36,715 nucleotides of DNA, from positions 1-36,715 of the forward strand of contig JANNSG010000061.1 of NCBI GenBank assembly GCA_031402355.1, in the 5' to 3' direction. A program made the position numbers and the translations under genes. The number at the start of each line of letters is the position of its first letter. The stretch's first letter is position 1. The stretch comes from JACMNW01 sp031402355 (GTDB lineage: Bacteria > Pseudomonadota > Alphaproteobacteria > Rhodobacterales > Rhodobacteraceae). Positions 17,616-25,344 of this stretch are shown here, piece after piece. Under the pieces are notes generated by a model. That model was not told the origin of the DNA, ran no database searches, and saw nothing but the letters and a program-made list of their open reading frames with translations.

Positions 17616-18323
17616 ATGGGAAGCAAAATCAGCTCTGCGATAGCCAAGGCCCGCGCGATGCAGGGGTCGATGGCAGCGCGGCTGAAGGCGATCTCGGATG
17701 CCTACGATCAGGAAATACCGGACTATGTTCAGGCACTCGATCAGTTCGTAGACCGCTTGCGCCAGGCCCAAGCGGGGGCACATGCCCCAGATGTCGGCGA
17801 TGTCTTTCCGGATTTTACCCTGCCCGATGCCCGGGGCAGGCTTTGGAACCTTGATCGCTGGCTGGCCAAGGGCCCTGTGGTCTTGTCCTTTCATCGCGGC
17901 ACCTGGTGCGATTTTTGCCAACTCAACATGCAAAGCCTTGGCGAAATCGAACCAAGGATCACTGCTTTGGGCGGTCAGATCCTGGCGGTTGTCGCCCAGA
18001 AAGCCGGTCCTAACGCAGCATTCGACCGCGACGCCGCATCGATCTTTCCGATCCTCCGCGACGTCGGCCTGGGTGTCTCGACGATGCTCGGGCTGACCTG
18101 CCTGGTCGGCGAAAGTCTGCGCCATGAGCTTGAAGCACTGCAGATCGACCTTGATGCAGCCAATGGCGGTGCGGGCTGGCTGGTGCCGATACCCGCGACT
18201 TTCATTCTCAACACGGATGGTCAGGTGATTGCCCGGCATGTGGACCCCGACCCAAGGTCGCGCATCGAAGGCGAGGCAATCGTTCAGGCCGCCATAGCGT
18301 GCCAATCGCCGGCGCGCAGCTGA
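17616..18323 (+). CDS. Peroxiredoxin-like (AhpC/TSA, thioredoxin fold) protein
   Basis: A 235-residue protein: an N-terminal helical part (1-55), then an AhpC/TSA-like thioredoxin fold (VGDVFPDFTLPDARG onward). The active site is in FHRGTWCDFC, with C98 and C101. The C-terminal part has IPATFILNTDGQVIARHVD, typical of the fold. It is probably a thiol peroxidase or disulfide-active protein acting in the cytosol. AAAAGG lies upstream; the ATG at 17616 or the GTG at 17613 could be the start. The last 40 bases overlap the convergent LysR gene. Confidence 0.88.
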   Translation: MGSKISSAIAKARAMQGSMAARLKAISDAYDQEIPDYVQALDQFVDRLRQAQAGAHAPDVGDVFPDFTLPDARGRLWNLDRWLAKGPVVLSFHRGTWCDFCQLNMQSLGEIEPRITALGGQILAVVAQKAGPNAAFDRDAASIFPILRDVGLGVSTMLGLTCLVGESLRHELEALQIDLDAANGGAGWLVPIPATFILNTDGQVIARHVDPDPRSRIEGEAIVQAAIACQSPARS

Positions 18324-19171
18324 CTTAAGAACAGATTAAGCGCCGGTCCGCGTTGCCGCCCGCTGACGCAGGTGGCATGCAAAGTGTAGCTCAGATCATA
18401 TCCGTCAAACGGGCGCATCGTCAAAGTTGACACCAGATCAGGTGGCGTCGGCATCACAGCAACAGCATCGCTTTGGTCCAGATACAGCATGACGTCCTCG
18501 TCGCGGGTGAATTCAAGTGCTGTCGGCAGCGCTTGACCAATATCCGCAAGATGCCGGTGCAACGCCGATGACACGCTGCAATAGGGCCGGTGAAGGATTT
18601 CTGCCTTGACCAGATTATGCGCTGCCACTTTGTCAAGTCTGGCCAACTTGTGCCCCTGGCGAAATACGAGGCCACAGTTTCTGCTGAACAAAATCCAGCT
18701 TTCATATCTGTCCCACGGCTCGCTTGGAACCGGGCCCAGCAGCAGATCAAGCTCGCCTTCGCGCAAACTGCTGGATAGCTCCTTTTCCGAGCCGCGCCTG
18801 ATCCGAAGATCAAGGCCGGAAAACATCGGCGCCAGTTCAAGCAAAAGCGGCAAGAACGGCTCCAACGAGACGCCATCGGGCAAAGCCAGCGACAGACTGG
18901 CCGCCTGCTTTGACTTTACTGCCTTGGCAAGACGGGTGACCTGTTCGGCGTTTTCAAGACTCTGCGTCAGCAAGGGCAAAATGCGTTTGCCCAGATCTGT
19001 CAGATGCGTCAAATTCCGTTCGCGCCGAAAAAGATCACCGCCAAGCTCGGCTTCAAGTAATTTGATGGCCCTGGTCAATGACGGCTGTGATACGCCGCAA
19101 TCGGCCGCCGCGCGGGTGAAATTCAGCTCTCTCGCTGAGGCAATGAAGTAACGGATTTGCTGCATTTCCAT
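18284..19171 (-). CDS. LysR family transcriptional regulator
   Basis: A 295-residue regulator: a winged helix-turn-helix at about 2-60 (FTRAAADCGVSQPSLTRAIKLLE is the recognition region) and a substrate-binding effector domain from about 90. The start at 19171 has GGAG seven bases upstream. Its 3' end overlaps the peroxiredoxin-like gene in antisense by 40 bases. Proximity suggests control of the peroxiredoxin/cupin/MFS region; the inducer is unknown. Confidence 0.92.
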   Translation of the reverse strand: MEMQQIRYFIASARELNFTRAAADCGVSQPSLTRAIKLLEAELGGDLFRRERNLTHLTDLGKRILPLLTQSLENAEQVTRLAKAVKSKQAASLSLALPDGVSLEPFLPLLLELAPMFSGLDLRIRRGSEKELSSSLREGELDLLLGPVPSEPWDRYESWILFSRNCGLVFRQGHKLARLDKVAAHNLVKAEILHRPYCSVSSALHRHLADIGQALPTALEFTRDEDVMLYLDQSDAVAVMPTPPDLVSTLTMRPFDGYDLSYTLHATCVSGRQRGPALNLFLSQLRAGDWHAMAA

Positions 19172-19670
19172 GATATTTCTCCGCTTCCTCTTACGCTTGC
19201 AATCGGAAAAGTCTTAGGTTTTCAGGCAGCTATTTGCAAAATACGGCTGAACAATCATTCAGTGGTATGGCTTTTTGACGTGGTTAGCAATTCATTTCAA
19301 TTGGCCGATACTTAAGTAGCGCCGTCCAGTTACGCCACCGATGAATGCAATCGTCCGCGTTTTGTAAACCCGATGCAGGGTCAATCGCAACATTGTGTAA
19401 TTGTGTGACAGAAAATTGGGTGTGGTTGACCAAATATGCCAGGCACCTGGACCGACATTAGGGTTTCGCTAAAAGGTCAAACCGCTGCTTCTTCGCCTAT
19501 TTCTGGCAGGGGTCTCGCGAAAATACACGCCAGGATTGCAAGGCAATTCTGGATTTCGGGTTTCAGCGCTGCAAATCACACAAACTGTTGCGAATAAGGC
19601 ATAGCCCGCACCTGAATCGCCTGTTAACCTTTGGCTTAGAAAAAAAGAAAAAACGGGCGGGCAGACAGGT
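19172..19670. other. Intergenic region without a supported gene
   Basis: About 500 bases between the divergent LysR and Hint-domain genes. I see no convincing coding frame. It holds short inverted repeats: CTGAA-N6-TTCAG (19247-19262), possibly a LysR autoregulatory site, and CCAGG-CA-CCTGG (19439-19450). GC is lower than in the genes nearby. Promoters for both genes must lie here, but none stands out. Confidence 0.5.
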
Positions 19671-20741
19671 ATGAAGACGGGCTTCAAAGGCACGTTTGTC
19701 ATTGCATGGGCGCAGACAGAGGTAGACGGGGTGCAGGCGGCCCCGTTGGATCTGTTGATAGTAGGCGCCTCTTGGCATTGGACTGGCGATGCGGTTCGGG
19801 TGGACGCCCCGCAATCTGTGCTGGTGCTTGAAGGTGCTGAAGGGGTCATAGACGTGCGCCAACGCGCGGCCAAGATGGTGCGCCGCCTGATCGGCACCGC
19901 CATCGCGCGGCCGCAGTCAGGGCGGCCGCAGACAGAATTTGATCCAGCGGAAAGCGATCAAAGTTTTGTCGTGACTGACGGGCGGCGCAGTTACCTTGCG
20001 ACGCTGATCCCGGTACAGGGTACCGGCTTGCAGCTGATCATGTTTCTGGGCGAAGTGCCGCCCGCGAATACCGACCTTTGGGTTGTGCGCGTGTCATTGG
20101 ACTATTCCACCCCGGCTGACGGAAAACCAACCCCCGGTGGCGTGATCTGCTTTACCCCCGGCACCCGGATCATGACGCCAGCTGGCTCCAGGCGGATCGA
20201 AGATCTGCGCCCCGGCGACAGCCTTCAGACCAAAGACAACGGCGCGCAATCGGTGCTTTGGACAGGTCACCGCCGTATGACCGGGGCACGCCTTTACGCA
20301 ATGCCGCATCTTCGCCCTATCCGTTTTCGTTCGGGGGCCTTGGGGATAGACCGGCCGGACGAAGATTTGCTGGTCTCGCCGCAACACCGTATGTTGGTGA
20401 AAGGCGCCGCCGCACAAAGCCTGTTTCACGCGCATGAAGTATTGGTTGCCGCCGAAGATTTGTTGAACGATGGGTCCATCTGCGTCGACCGGGCCTTGCG
20501 CGATGTCACCTATGTGCACGTGTTGATGGAACGTCATCAGATTGTCTGGGCCAACGGGCTAGAGACGGAAAGTTTCCACCCGTCAAACACTGCGCTTGAA
20601 ACGATTGACCCTGACCAACGCGCCGGGCTTTTGGAAATTCTGCCGGATCTGGCCTGCGATCCCTTCACCTACGGCGATTTCGCCCGTCGCAATCTGACAT
20701 CGTCCGAAGCGGCCATTCTTAGGCATGATCGCGCGGCCTAA
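19671..20741 (+). CDS. Hint (hedgehog/intein) domain protein
   Basis: A 356-residue protein. The Hint domain starts at C160 (ICFTPGTRIMTPAGSRRIEDL), followed by LRPGDSL, SVLWTGHRR, LLVSPQHRMLV and VHVLMERHQIVWANGLETESF, the normal block order. The Cys at the start of the block is the residue that would do an N-S acyl shift in self-processing members. The first 159 residues are a beta-rich part, with QSFVVTDGRRSYLATLIP. Such Hint proteins are common in Rhodobacterales; their role is unknown. The ATG at 19671 has a weak CAGG upstream. The stop is three bases before the rpsD promoter. Confidence 0.88.
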   Translation: MKTGFKGTFVIAWAQTEVDGVQAAPLDLLIVGASWHWTGDAVRVDAPQSVLVLEGAEGVIDVRQRAAKMVRRLIGTAIARPQSGRPQTEFDPAESDQSFVVTDGRRSYLATLIPVQGTGLQLIMFLGEVPPANTDLWVVRVSLDYSTPADGKPTPGGVICFTPGTRIMTPAGSRRIEDLRPGDSLQTKDNGAQSVLWTGHRRMTGARLYAMPHLRPIRFRSGALGIDRPDEDLLVSPQHRMLVKGAAAQSLFHAHEVLVAAEDLLNDGSICVDRALRDVTYVHVLMERHQIVWANGLETESFHPSNTALETIDPDQRAGLLEILPDLACDPFTYGDFARRNLTSSEAAILRHDRAA

Positions 20742-20744
20742 CTG

Positions 20745-20772
20745 TTGACTCCCCCCGTTTGCCCTGTATAAG
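20745..20772 (+). promoter_or_regulatory. Sigma70 promoter of rpsD
   Basis: TTGACT (20745-20750) and TATAAG (20767-20772) are separated by 16 bases, close to the housekeeping consensus, directly after the Hint gene stop. Transcription would start near 20779, giving a leader of about 170 bases before rpsD. Confidence 0.7.
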
Positions 20773-20780
20773 CCGCCAAT

Positions 20781-20807
20781 CCCGGGGAAAGCCTCGGGGT
20801 TTTTTTT
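20781..20807 (+). terminator. Terminator-like hairpin at the start of the rpsD leader
   Basis: CCCGGGG (20781-20787) pairs with CCTCGGG (20792-20798), one G-U included, with loop AAAG and eight T residues at 20800-20807. It would end transcripts from the Hint gene, but it also lies immediately downstream of the rpsD promoter, so it could act as a 5' attenuator or make a very short RNA. Confidence 0.65.
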
Positions 20808-20888
20808 GTTGGTGTTGGTGGTCCCTGCAAAGGGAAACCTGTCGGGCCGAAAGGTCAAAGGACAACAACCTTCGTAACGCTCTGAGGC

Positions 20889-20913
20889 CCGAAAAGTGGG
20901 AACCGGTTTTCGG
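20889..20913. repeat. Palindromic element in the rpsD leader
   Basis: CCGAAAA (20889-20895) pairs with TTTTCGG (20907-20913) around GTGGGAACCGG. This sequence is very like a dispersed palindromic element that I recall as frequent in alphaproteobacterial, especially rhizobial, genomes. Here it may form a leader stem-loop ahead of the rpsD ribosome binding site. Confidence 0.45.
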
Positions 20914-20951
20914 ACCAGCCGACTGAGCAAACATAAAGAAGGAGATCAGCC

Positions 20952-21572
20952 GTGACAAAACGCACGTCTGCCAAGCACAAGATTGACCGCCGTATGGGCG
21001 AAAACATCTGGGGACGCCCGAAGTCCCCCGTGAACAAGCGCGAATACGGCCCCGGCCAGCACGGCCAACGCCGCAAGAACAAGCTTTCAGACTTCGGTAC
21101 GCAGCTGCGCGCCAAGCAGAAACTGAAGGGCTATTACGGCGATCTGACCGAAAAGCAATTCCGCAAGATCTACACCGAAGCGGAACGTGTCAAAGGCGAC
21201 ACCGGCGAAATGCTGGTGGGTTTGTTGGAGCGTCGCCTTGATGCGGTGTGTTACCGCGCCAAACTGGTGCCAACGATTTTCGCGGCACGTCAGTTCGTGA
21301 ACCACGGCCACGTCACTGTGAACGGCACCCGCGTGAACATCGCGTCCTACCGCGTCAAAGAAGGCGATATCATCGCCGTGCGTGAAAAGTCGCGCCAGAT
21401 GACCCTGATCATGGAAGCCATCGCGCTGACCGAGCGTGACATTCCCGACTATCTGGAAGTTGATCAGCAGAAATTGGTGGTCAAATTCGTGCGCACACCT
21501 GCACTGGGCGATGTGCCCTATCCGGTTGTGATGGAACCAAACCTCGTGGTCGAATATTACGCCAAGAACTAA
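20952..21572 (+). CDS. rpsD: 30S ribosomal protein S4
   Basis: A 206-residue primary 16S rRNA-binding protein of the small subunit; S4 is also a known translational autoregulator in other bacteria. It has KHKIDRRMGENIWGRPKSP at the N-terminus and an S4 RNA-binding domain (ERRLDAVCYRAKLVPTIFAA, RQFVNHGHVTVNG). It starts with GTG at 20952, with GAAGGAGAT at 20937-20945. It is monocistronic, with its own promoter and leader, unlike the alpha-operon location of E. coli rpsD. Confidence 0.97.
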   Translation: MTKRTSAKHKIDRRMGENIWGRPKSPVNKREYGPGQHGQRRKNKLSDFGTQLRAKQKLKGYYGDLTEKQFRKIYTEAERVKGDTGEMLVGLLERRLDAVCYRAKLVPTIFAARQFVNHGHVTVNGTRVNIASYRVKEGDIIAVREKSRQMTLIMEAIALTERDIPDYLEVDQQKLVVKFVRTPALGDVPYPVVMEPNLVVEYYAKN

Positions 21573-21595
21573 GATTTGACGGGTTGAAGTTTACA

Positions 21596-21622
21596 GGGGC
21601 TCACCGCAGGGTGGGCCCCTTA
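21596..21622 (+). terminator. Hairpin after rpsD
   Basis: GGGGCTCACC (21596-21605) pairs with GGTGGGCCCC (21610-21619), ten base pairs with one G-U and loop GCAG, then TTAA. The T-tract is short, but position 24 bases after the rpsD stop makes a terminator likely. Confidence 0.6.
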
Positions 21623-21646
21623 ATCATGGCGAAAACGGGATACATC

Positions 21647-22177
21647 ATGGCCGATAAATCAAAGATTGAAACCGGCTTTGAACGTATGCTGTTTGCCTCG
21701 CGCTGGCTGATGGCCCCGATGTATCTGGGTCTTGCCGTGGCGCTGGGCATGATGACGGTGATCTTTGTGCGCGAACTGGTCTATTACCTGCCACAGCTTA
21801 TGGACCTGACCGCCGAAAAAGCCATCCTTGTGGTGCTGACGCTGATCGACCTGACGCTGGCAGCCAACCTTCTGCTGATCGTGCTGTTTTCCGGCTACGA
21901 AAACTTCGTCTCCAAACTGGACATCGCCGAAGGCGCGGATCGCCCGGAATGGATGGGCAAGGTCGATTTTTCCGGCCTGAAGATGAAGCTGATCGCCTCG
22001 ATCGTCGCTATTTCCGCGATTGACCTGCTGAAGCGGTTCTTTGAAATCGGTGCGCCAGGCAAAGACCCGGCGGTTGAGGCGAATGAACTTTATTGGCTGG
22101 TCATTGTGCATCTGACCTTCGTCATGTCCGGTTTGCTGATGGCGCTGATGGATTGGCTTACCGCCAGATCGAAATAG
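21647..22177 (+). CDS. UPF0114 (YqhA-like) membrane protein
   Basis: A 176-residue inner membrane protein with about four membrane segments (residues about 14-36, 50-75, 107-125 and 142-165). ERMLFASRWLMAPMYLGL and FSGYENFVSKLD match the UPF0114/TIGR00645 family, of unknown function. The start at 21647 (MADKSKIETGFER) fits the family; an in-frame ATG at 21626 is possible. It converges on the AraC gene with three bases between. Confidence 0.87.
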   Translation: MADKSKIETGFERMLFASRWLMAPMYLGLAVALGMMTVIFVRELVYYLPQLMDLTAEKAILVVLTLIDLTLAANLLLIVLFSGYENFVSKLDIAEGADRPEWMGKVDFSGLKMKLIASIVAISAIDLLKRFFEIGAPGKDPAVEANELYWLVIVHLTFVMSGLLMALMDWLTARSK

Positions 22178-22180
22178 AGG

Positions 22181-22942
22181 TCACGCTTCCGCCCGCATGG
22201 ACCGGCGATAATCGCTTGGCGTTTGCCCCATGAAATCGCGGAATGCCGCGTTGAACGCGGATAGCGAATTATACCCGGTCGCAAAGGCCACCTCGGTGAT
22301 GCTGACGCGGTCTTCGCTAAGCGCTTCCACCGCATAGACCATCCGCAAACGGCGCTGGGCCTGCCGCCATGTCATCCCCAATTCGTCCGAGAACCGCCGG
22401 GCAAGCGTGCGCGGGGTGGTGCCGGCGTCATTTGCCACACCTTCGAAGGACTGCGGCTGATCAAGGTTTGCCTTGGTCAGCTCCAACGCGCGCCGCAACA
22501 CGTCACTGCGAACCGTCGGCATCCAGGCCCGGCTGGGGGTGGCAGAAAGCTGTTCGGCCAATGTTGCGGCCAGATCAAACATCTGCCGTGCGGCCGGCGG
22601 CAGATCGGTGCAGTCAGGGCCAAATGGGCGCAGCGCCAGCATGATCTCCCGCAGTAACGGCGTCATGTCAAACACCCGCAACGGATGGCTGGGCCCGGCA
22701 TAGGCATCGCTGGAAAACATGATCGAACAGCCCGAAATCCGGCGGTCAATGCGTACATTGATCGGCTCGTTTGCGGCAATCCACGCGGCACGGGCGGGCG
22801 GCAATGTCCAGCAGCGCCCGTCCGCCTCCAGCCGCATCAACCCGTCCAGCGCGTAAAGCAGATAGTGATGCGGAAAGCTGTGCGTGGTCAGCAGTTCCGG
22901 ATCGAACCCGCTGACCACGGTAAAGGCGGGAAGGCCTGCCAT
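22181..22942 (-). CDS. AraC family transcriptional regulator
   Basis: A 253-residue regulator: an N-terminal cupin-like sensor (1-100; HHYLLYALDGLMRLEADG) and a C-terminal double helix-turn-helix at about 150-250, including GTTPRTLARRFSDELGMTW and the AraC signature region ITEVAFATGYNSLSAFNAAFRDFMGQTPSDYR. No Shine-Dalgarno is seen at the ATG at 22942; the codons of the decayed methyltransferase end five bases upstream, suggesting it was once translated by coupling. The target is unknown. Confidence 0.92.
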   Translation of the reverse strand: MAGLPAFTVVSGFDPELLTTHSFPHHYLLYALDGLMRLEADGRCWTLPPARAAWIAANEPINVRIDRRISGCSIMFSSDAYAGPSHPLRVFDMTPLLREIMLALRPFGPDCTDLPPAARQMFDLAATLAEQLSATPSRAWMPTVRSDVLRRALELTKANLDQPQSFEGVANDAGTTPRTLARRFSDELGMTWRQAQRRLRMVYAVEALSEDRVSITEVAFATGYNSLSAFNAAFRDFMGQTPSDYRRSMRAEA

Positions 22943-22946
22943 CAGG

Positions 22947-23149
22947 TTACATCACCTCGGCGGCGTCAAACACCCGCGACAAGGGCTTGCCATAACTCTT
23001 TGTGGCCGTGACGTGGCCGGAATCAGTGCGCAAATAGCTGCTCGGTAAGCATCGCCATAGCCAAGTGCTGTGATCCGGTCATGCCACCGCTCTGCAGCTC
23101 CATTATATTGCCTGCGCAAATCGTGCGGTGGGGTTCGGGCCTGAAACAT
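22947..23149 (-). pseudogene. Remnant of a SAM-dependent methyltransferase
   Basis: On the minus strand, 23149 to about 23050 encodes a start like that of class I methyltransferases (DLRRQYNGAAERWHDRITAL then GYGDAYRA). Beyond that point the same frame loses sense, while the neighbouring frame encodes a coding-looking end (YLRTDSGHVTATKSYGKPLS then RVFDAAEVM and stop at 22947-22949). The middle, including the GxGxG SAM site, is missing. The simplest reading is a deletion plus frameshift in a gene that ran into the AraC gene. The C-terminal part is not recognised with certainty. The rest of the 382-base gap up to hisC (23150-23324) shows no further gene. Confidence 0.55.
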
Positions 23150-23324
23150 GCTATGTCCTTGGATTGATATGCCAAACCATAGCGCCCTGCGCGCGTGCAG
23201 GCTTTCGTCCGCCAGTCAAAAATGCGCGCGAAACGGACAAGCTGCCGCCAAAGCCTGCGGGACAAGATGCCACTGGCAAAGATCCGCCCTCCCCGCTAGA
23301 ACGCTTCGGCAGATGGAGGACTGA

Positions 23325-24410
23325 ATGAACGACGCGATCCGCCCCCAGCCCGGTATCCTTGACATTGCTCTTTACGAGGGCGGCAAGGCGCATGTGGCAG
23401 GCGTGGCAAATGCGGTCAAACTGTCGTCCAATGAAAACCCCTTTGGCCCGTCTGACAAGACCAAGGATGCGTTTCAGCGGTCCATGCATGCGCTGCACCG
23501 CTATCCCAGCACAGATCACGCAAGCCTGCGTCAAGCGATCGGCGAGGTACATGACCTTGATCCCGCGCGCATCATCTGCGGGGCTGGATCCGGCGAAATT
23601 CTTACCCTTCTGACCCAAGCCTACGCCGGGCCAAAAGATGAGGTCGTATTTACGGAACACGGCTTTCTGATGTATCCGATTTACACCATGGCGGTCGGCG
23701 CCACCCCGGTTGAAGTGCCGGAACGGGAACGCACGATTGATGTCGATGCCATTCTGGCCGCCTGCAATCGGCGCACCAAGCTGATTTTTCTGGCCAACCC
23801 CAGCAATCCAACCGGCACGATGATATCCCCCGCCGATATGGCACGGCTGGCCGCAGGCATTCCACCCCAGGCCATTTTGGTAATTGACGGCGCTTATGCC
23901 GAATATGTCGAAGGCTATGATGGCGGTGCATCCCTGATCGAAACCCGCCAGAATGTCGTGATGACGCGCACGTTTTCAAAGATCTACGGCCTTGGTGGCT
24001 TGCGCATCGGCTGGGGCTACGGCCCGGCAGACATCATCAATGTGCTCAATCGCATTCGCGGCCCGTTCAATCTGTCAACAGCCCAGCTTGACGCCGCCGA
24101 AGCCGCCGTGCGTGACCGCGATCACGTCAACCGCTGCCGGTCAGAAAACACAAGGCTGCGTCATTGGCTGGCCGAGGCTTTGGCGGCCCTTGGCGTGCCA
24201 TCCGACACGTCGCTGGCCAATTTCGTCCTCGCGCGCTTCGCCGATGCGGCCGAGGCCGATGCCTGCGATGCCTTTTTGCAAAAGCAGGGCCTGATCGTGC
24301 GCCAGGTCTCTGGCTATAAACTGCCGCATTGCCTGCGCATCACCATTGGTGACGAATCCTCCTGCCGCCGTGTCGCCCATGCGATGGCCCAGTTCAAAGG
24401 CGTCAAGTGA
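23325..24410 (+). CDS. hisC: Histidinol-phosphate aminotransferase
   Basis: PLP-dependent class II aminotransferase of 361 residues. The PLP-binding lysine is K219 in TFSKIYGLGGLR. Also seen are KLSSNENPFGP near residue 40, the NPSNPTG segment, and DGAYAEY. Family members use histidinol-phosphate and often aromatic keto acids. The direct coupling with tyrC suggests that it also works in tyrosine/phenylalanine synthesis. GGAGG lies eight bases upstream of the ATG. The stop TGA shares one base with the ATG of tyrC. Confidence 0.93.
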   Translation: MNDAIRPQPGILDIALYEGGKAHVAGVANAVKLSSNENPFGPSDKTKDAFQRSMHALHRYPSTDHASLRQAIGEVHDLDPARIICGAGSGEILTLLTQAYAGPKDEVVFTEHGFLMYPIYTMAVGATPVEVPERERTIDVDAILAACNRRTKLIFLANPSNPTGTMISPADMARLAAGIPPQAILVIDGAYAEYVEGYDGGASLIETRQNVVMTRTFSKIYGLGGLRIGWGYGPADIINVLNRIRGPFNLSTAQLDAAEAAVRDRDHVNRCRSENTRLRHWLAEALAALGVPSDTSLANFVLARFADAAEADACDAFLQKQGLIVRQVSGYKLPHCLRITIGDESSCRRVAHAMAQFKGVK

Positions 24411-25339
24411 TGGCACAGGTCTACGACCGTGTAGCACTGATCGGGCTTGGGCATATTGCCTCGTCTATGTCGCATGCCATGCGGGCAGGTGGGCTTGTCG
24501 GCGAAATTGTCGGCCATGCGCAATCTGCTGAAACGCGGGCGACGGCGCTTGAAATTGGCATCTGTGACCGGGTTTGTGAAACCGCCGCCGAAGCGGTGAT
24601 CGGCGCTGATCTTGTGGTGCTTGCGGTGCCCGTGGGCGTAATGGGCGATGTGGCCGCAGCCATCGGCCCACATCTGAAACCGGGGGCAACGGTTACCGAC
24701 GTAGGGTCGGTGAAACAGGCGGTGATAGACGCCGTTTCCCCCCATATGCCGCAAGGCGTTCATTTCATTCCTGGCCATCCGATGGCAGGCACCGAATATT
24801 CCGGGCCTCGGTCCGGCTTTGCCACGCTGTTTCAAAACCGCTGGTGGTTGCTGACGCCGCAGTCGGACACAGATGCAGGGGCCTTGGCCAGACTGCGTCA
24901 ATTGCTGGACGGCATTGGCGCCAATGTCGATACGATGGATGCGCCCCACCATGATCTGGTGCTGGCCGTGGTCAGCCACACGCCGCATCTGATTGCCTAT
25001 ACCATGGTCGGCGTGGCCGATGACATGCGCCGGGTATCCAACAGCGAAGTCATCAAATATTCTGCCACCGGCTTTCGTGATTTCACCCGCATTGCGGCGT
25101 CAGACCCTACCATGTGGCGCGATGTGTTTCTGACCAACAAAGAGGCGACACTGGATATTCTGGGCCGCTTTACGGAAGAGCTGTTCGCCCTGCAACGCGC
25201 AATCCGGCTGGGCGACGGCGCGCATCTGCACGACTATTTCACCCGCACCCGGGCCATCCGGCGCGGTATCATCGAGGCGGGGCAAGACACCTCTGCCCCA
25301 GATTTTGGCCGTGGCGCGCCGCCCGCCAAGGGTCGTTGA
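24410..25339 (+). CDS. tyrC: Prephenate/arogenate dehydrogenase
   Basis: A 309-residue enzyme oxidising prephenate or arogenate in tyrosine synthesis. The N-terminal Rossmann fold starts with VALIGLGHIASSMSH; the third glycine of GxGxxG is Ala, a change often linked with NADP preference, so cofactor use is uncertain. Conserved catalytic-region segments are DVGSVKQAV, FIPGHPMAGTEYSGP and SHTPHLIAY. The ATG at 24410 overlaps the hisC stop, so the two are cotranslated; an in-frame GTG at 24407 is less likely. Confidence 0.92.
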   Translation: MAQVYDRVALIGLGHIASSMSHAMRAGGLVGEIVGHAQSAETRATALEIGICDRVCETAAEAVIGADLVVLAVPVGVMGDVAAAIGPHLKPGATVTDVGSVKQAVIDAVSPHMPQGVHFIPGHPMAGTEYSGPRSGFATLFQNRWWLLTPQSDTDAGALARLRQLLDGIGANVDTMDAPHHDLVLAVVSHTPHLIAYTMVGVADDMRRVSNSEVIKYSATGFRDFTRIAASDPTMWRDVFLTNKEATLDILGRFTEELFALQRAIRLGDGAHLHDYFTRTRAIRRGIIEAGQDTSAPDFGRGAPPAKGR

Positions 25340-25344
25340 CACCC

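Noticed and set aside
19469..19903. Minus-strand frame across the Hint gene start
   Set aside because: Low-complexity Ser/Thr/Arg-rich shadow of the Hint gene without a ribosome binding site.
23151..23660. 169-codon minus-strand frame over the hisC start
   Set aside because: It overlaps the well supported hisC N-terminus and has no recognisable features.
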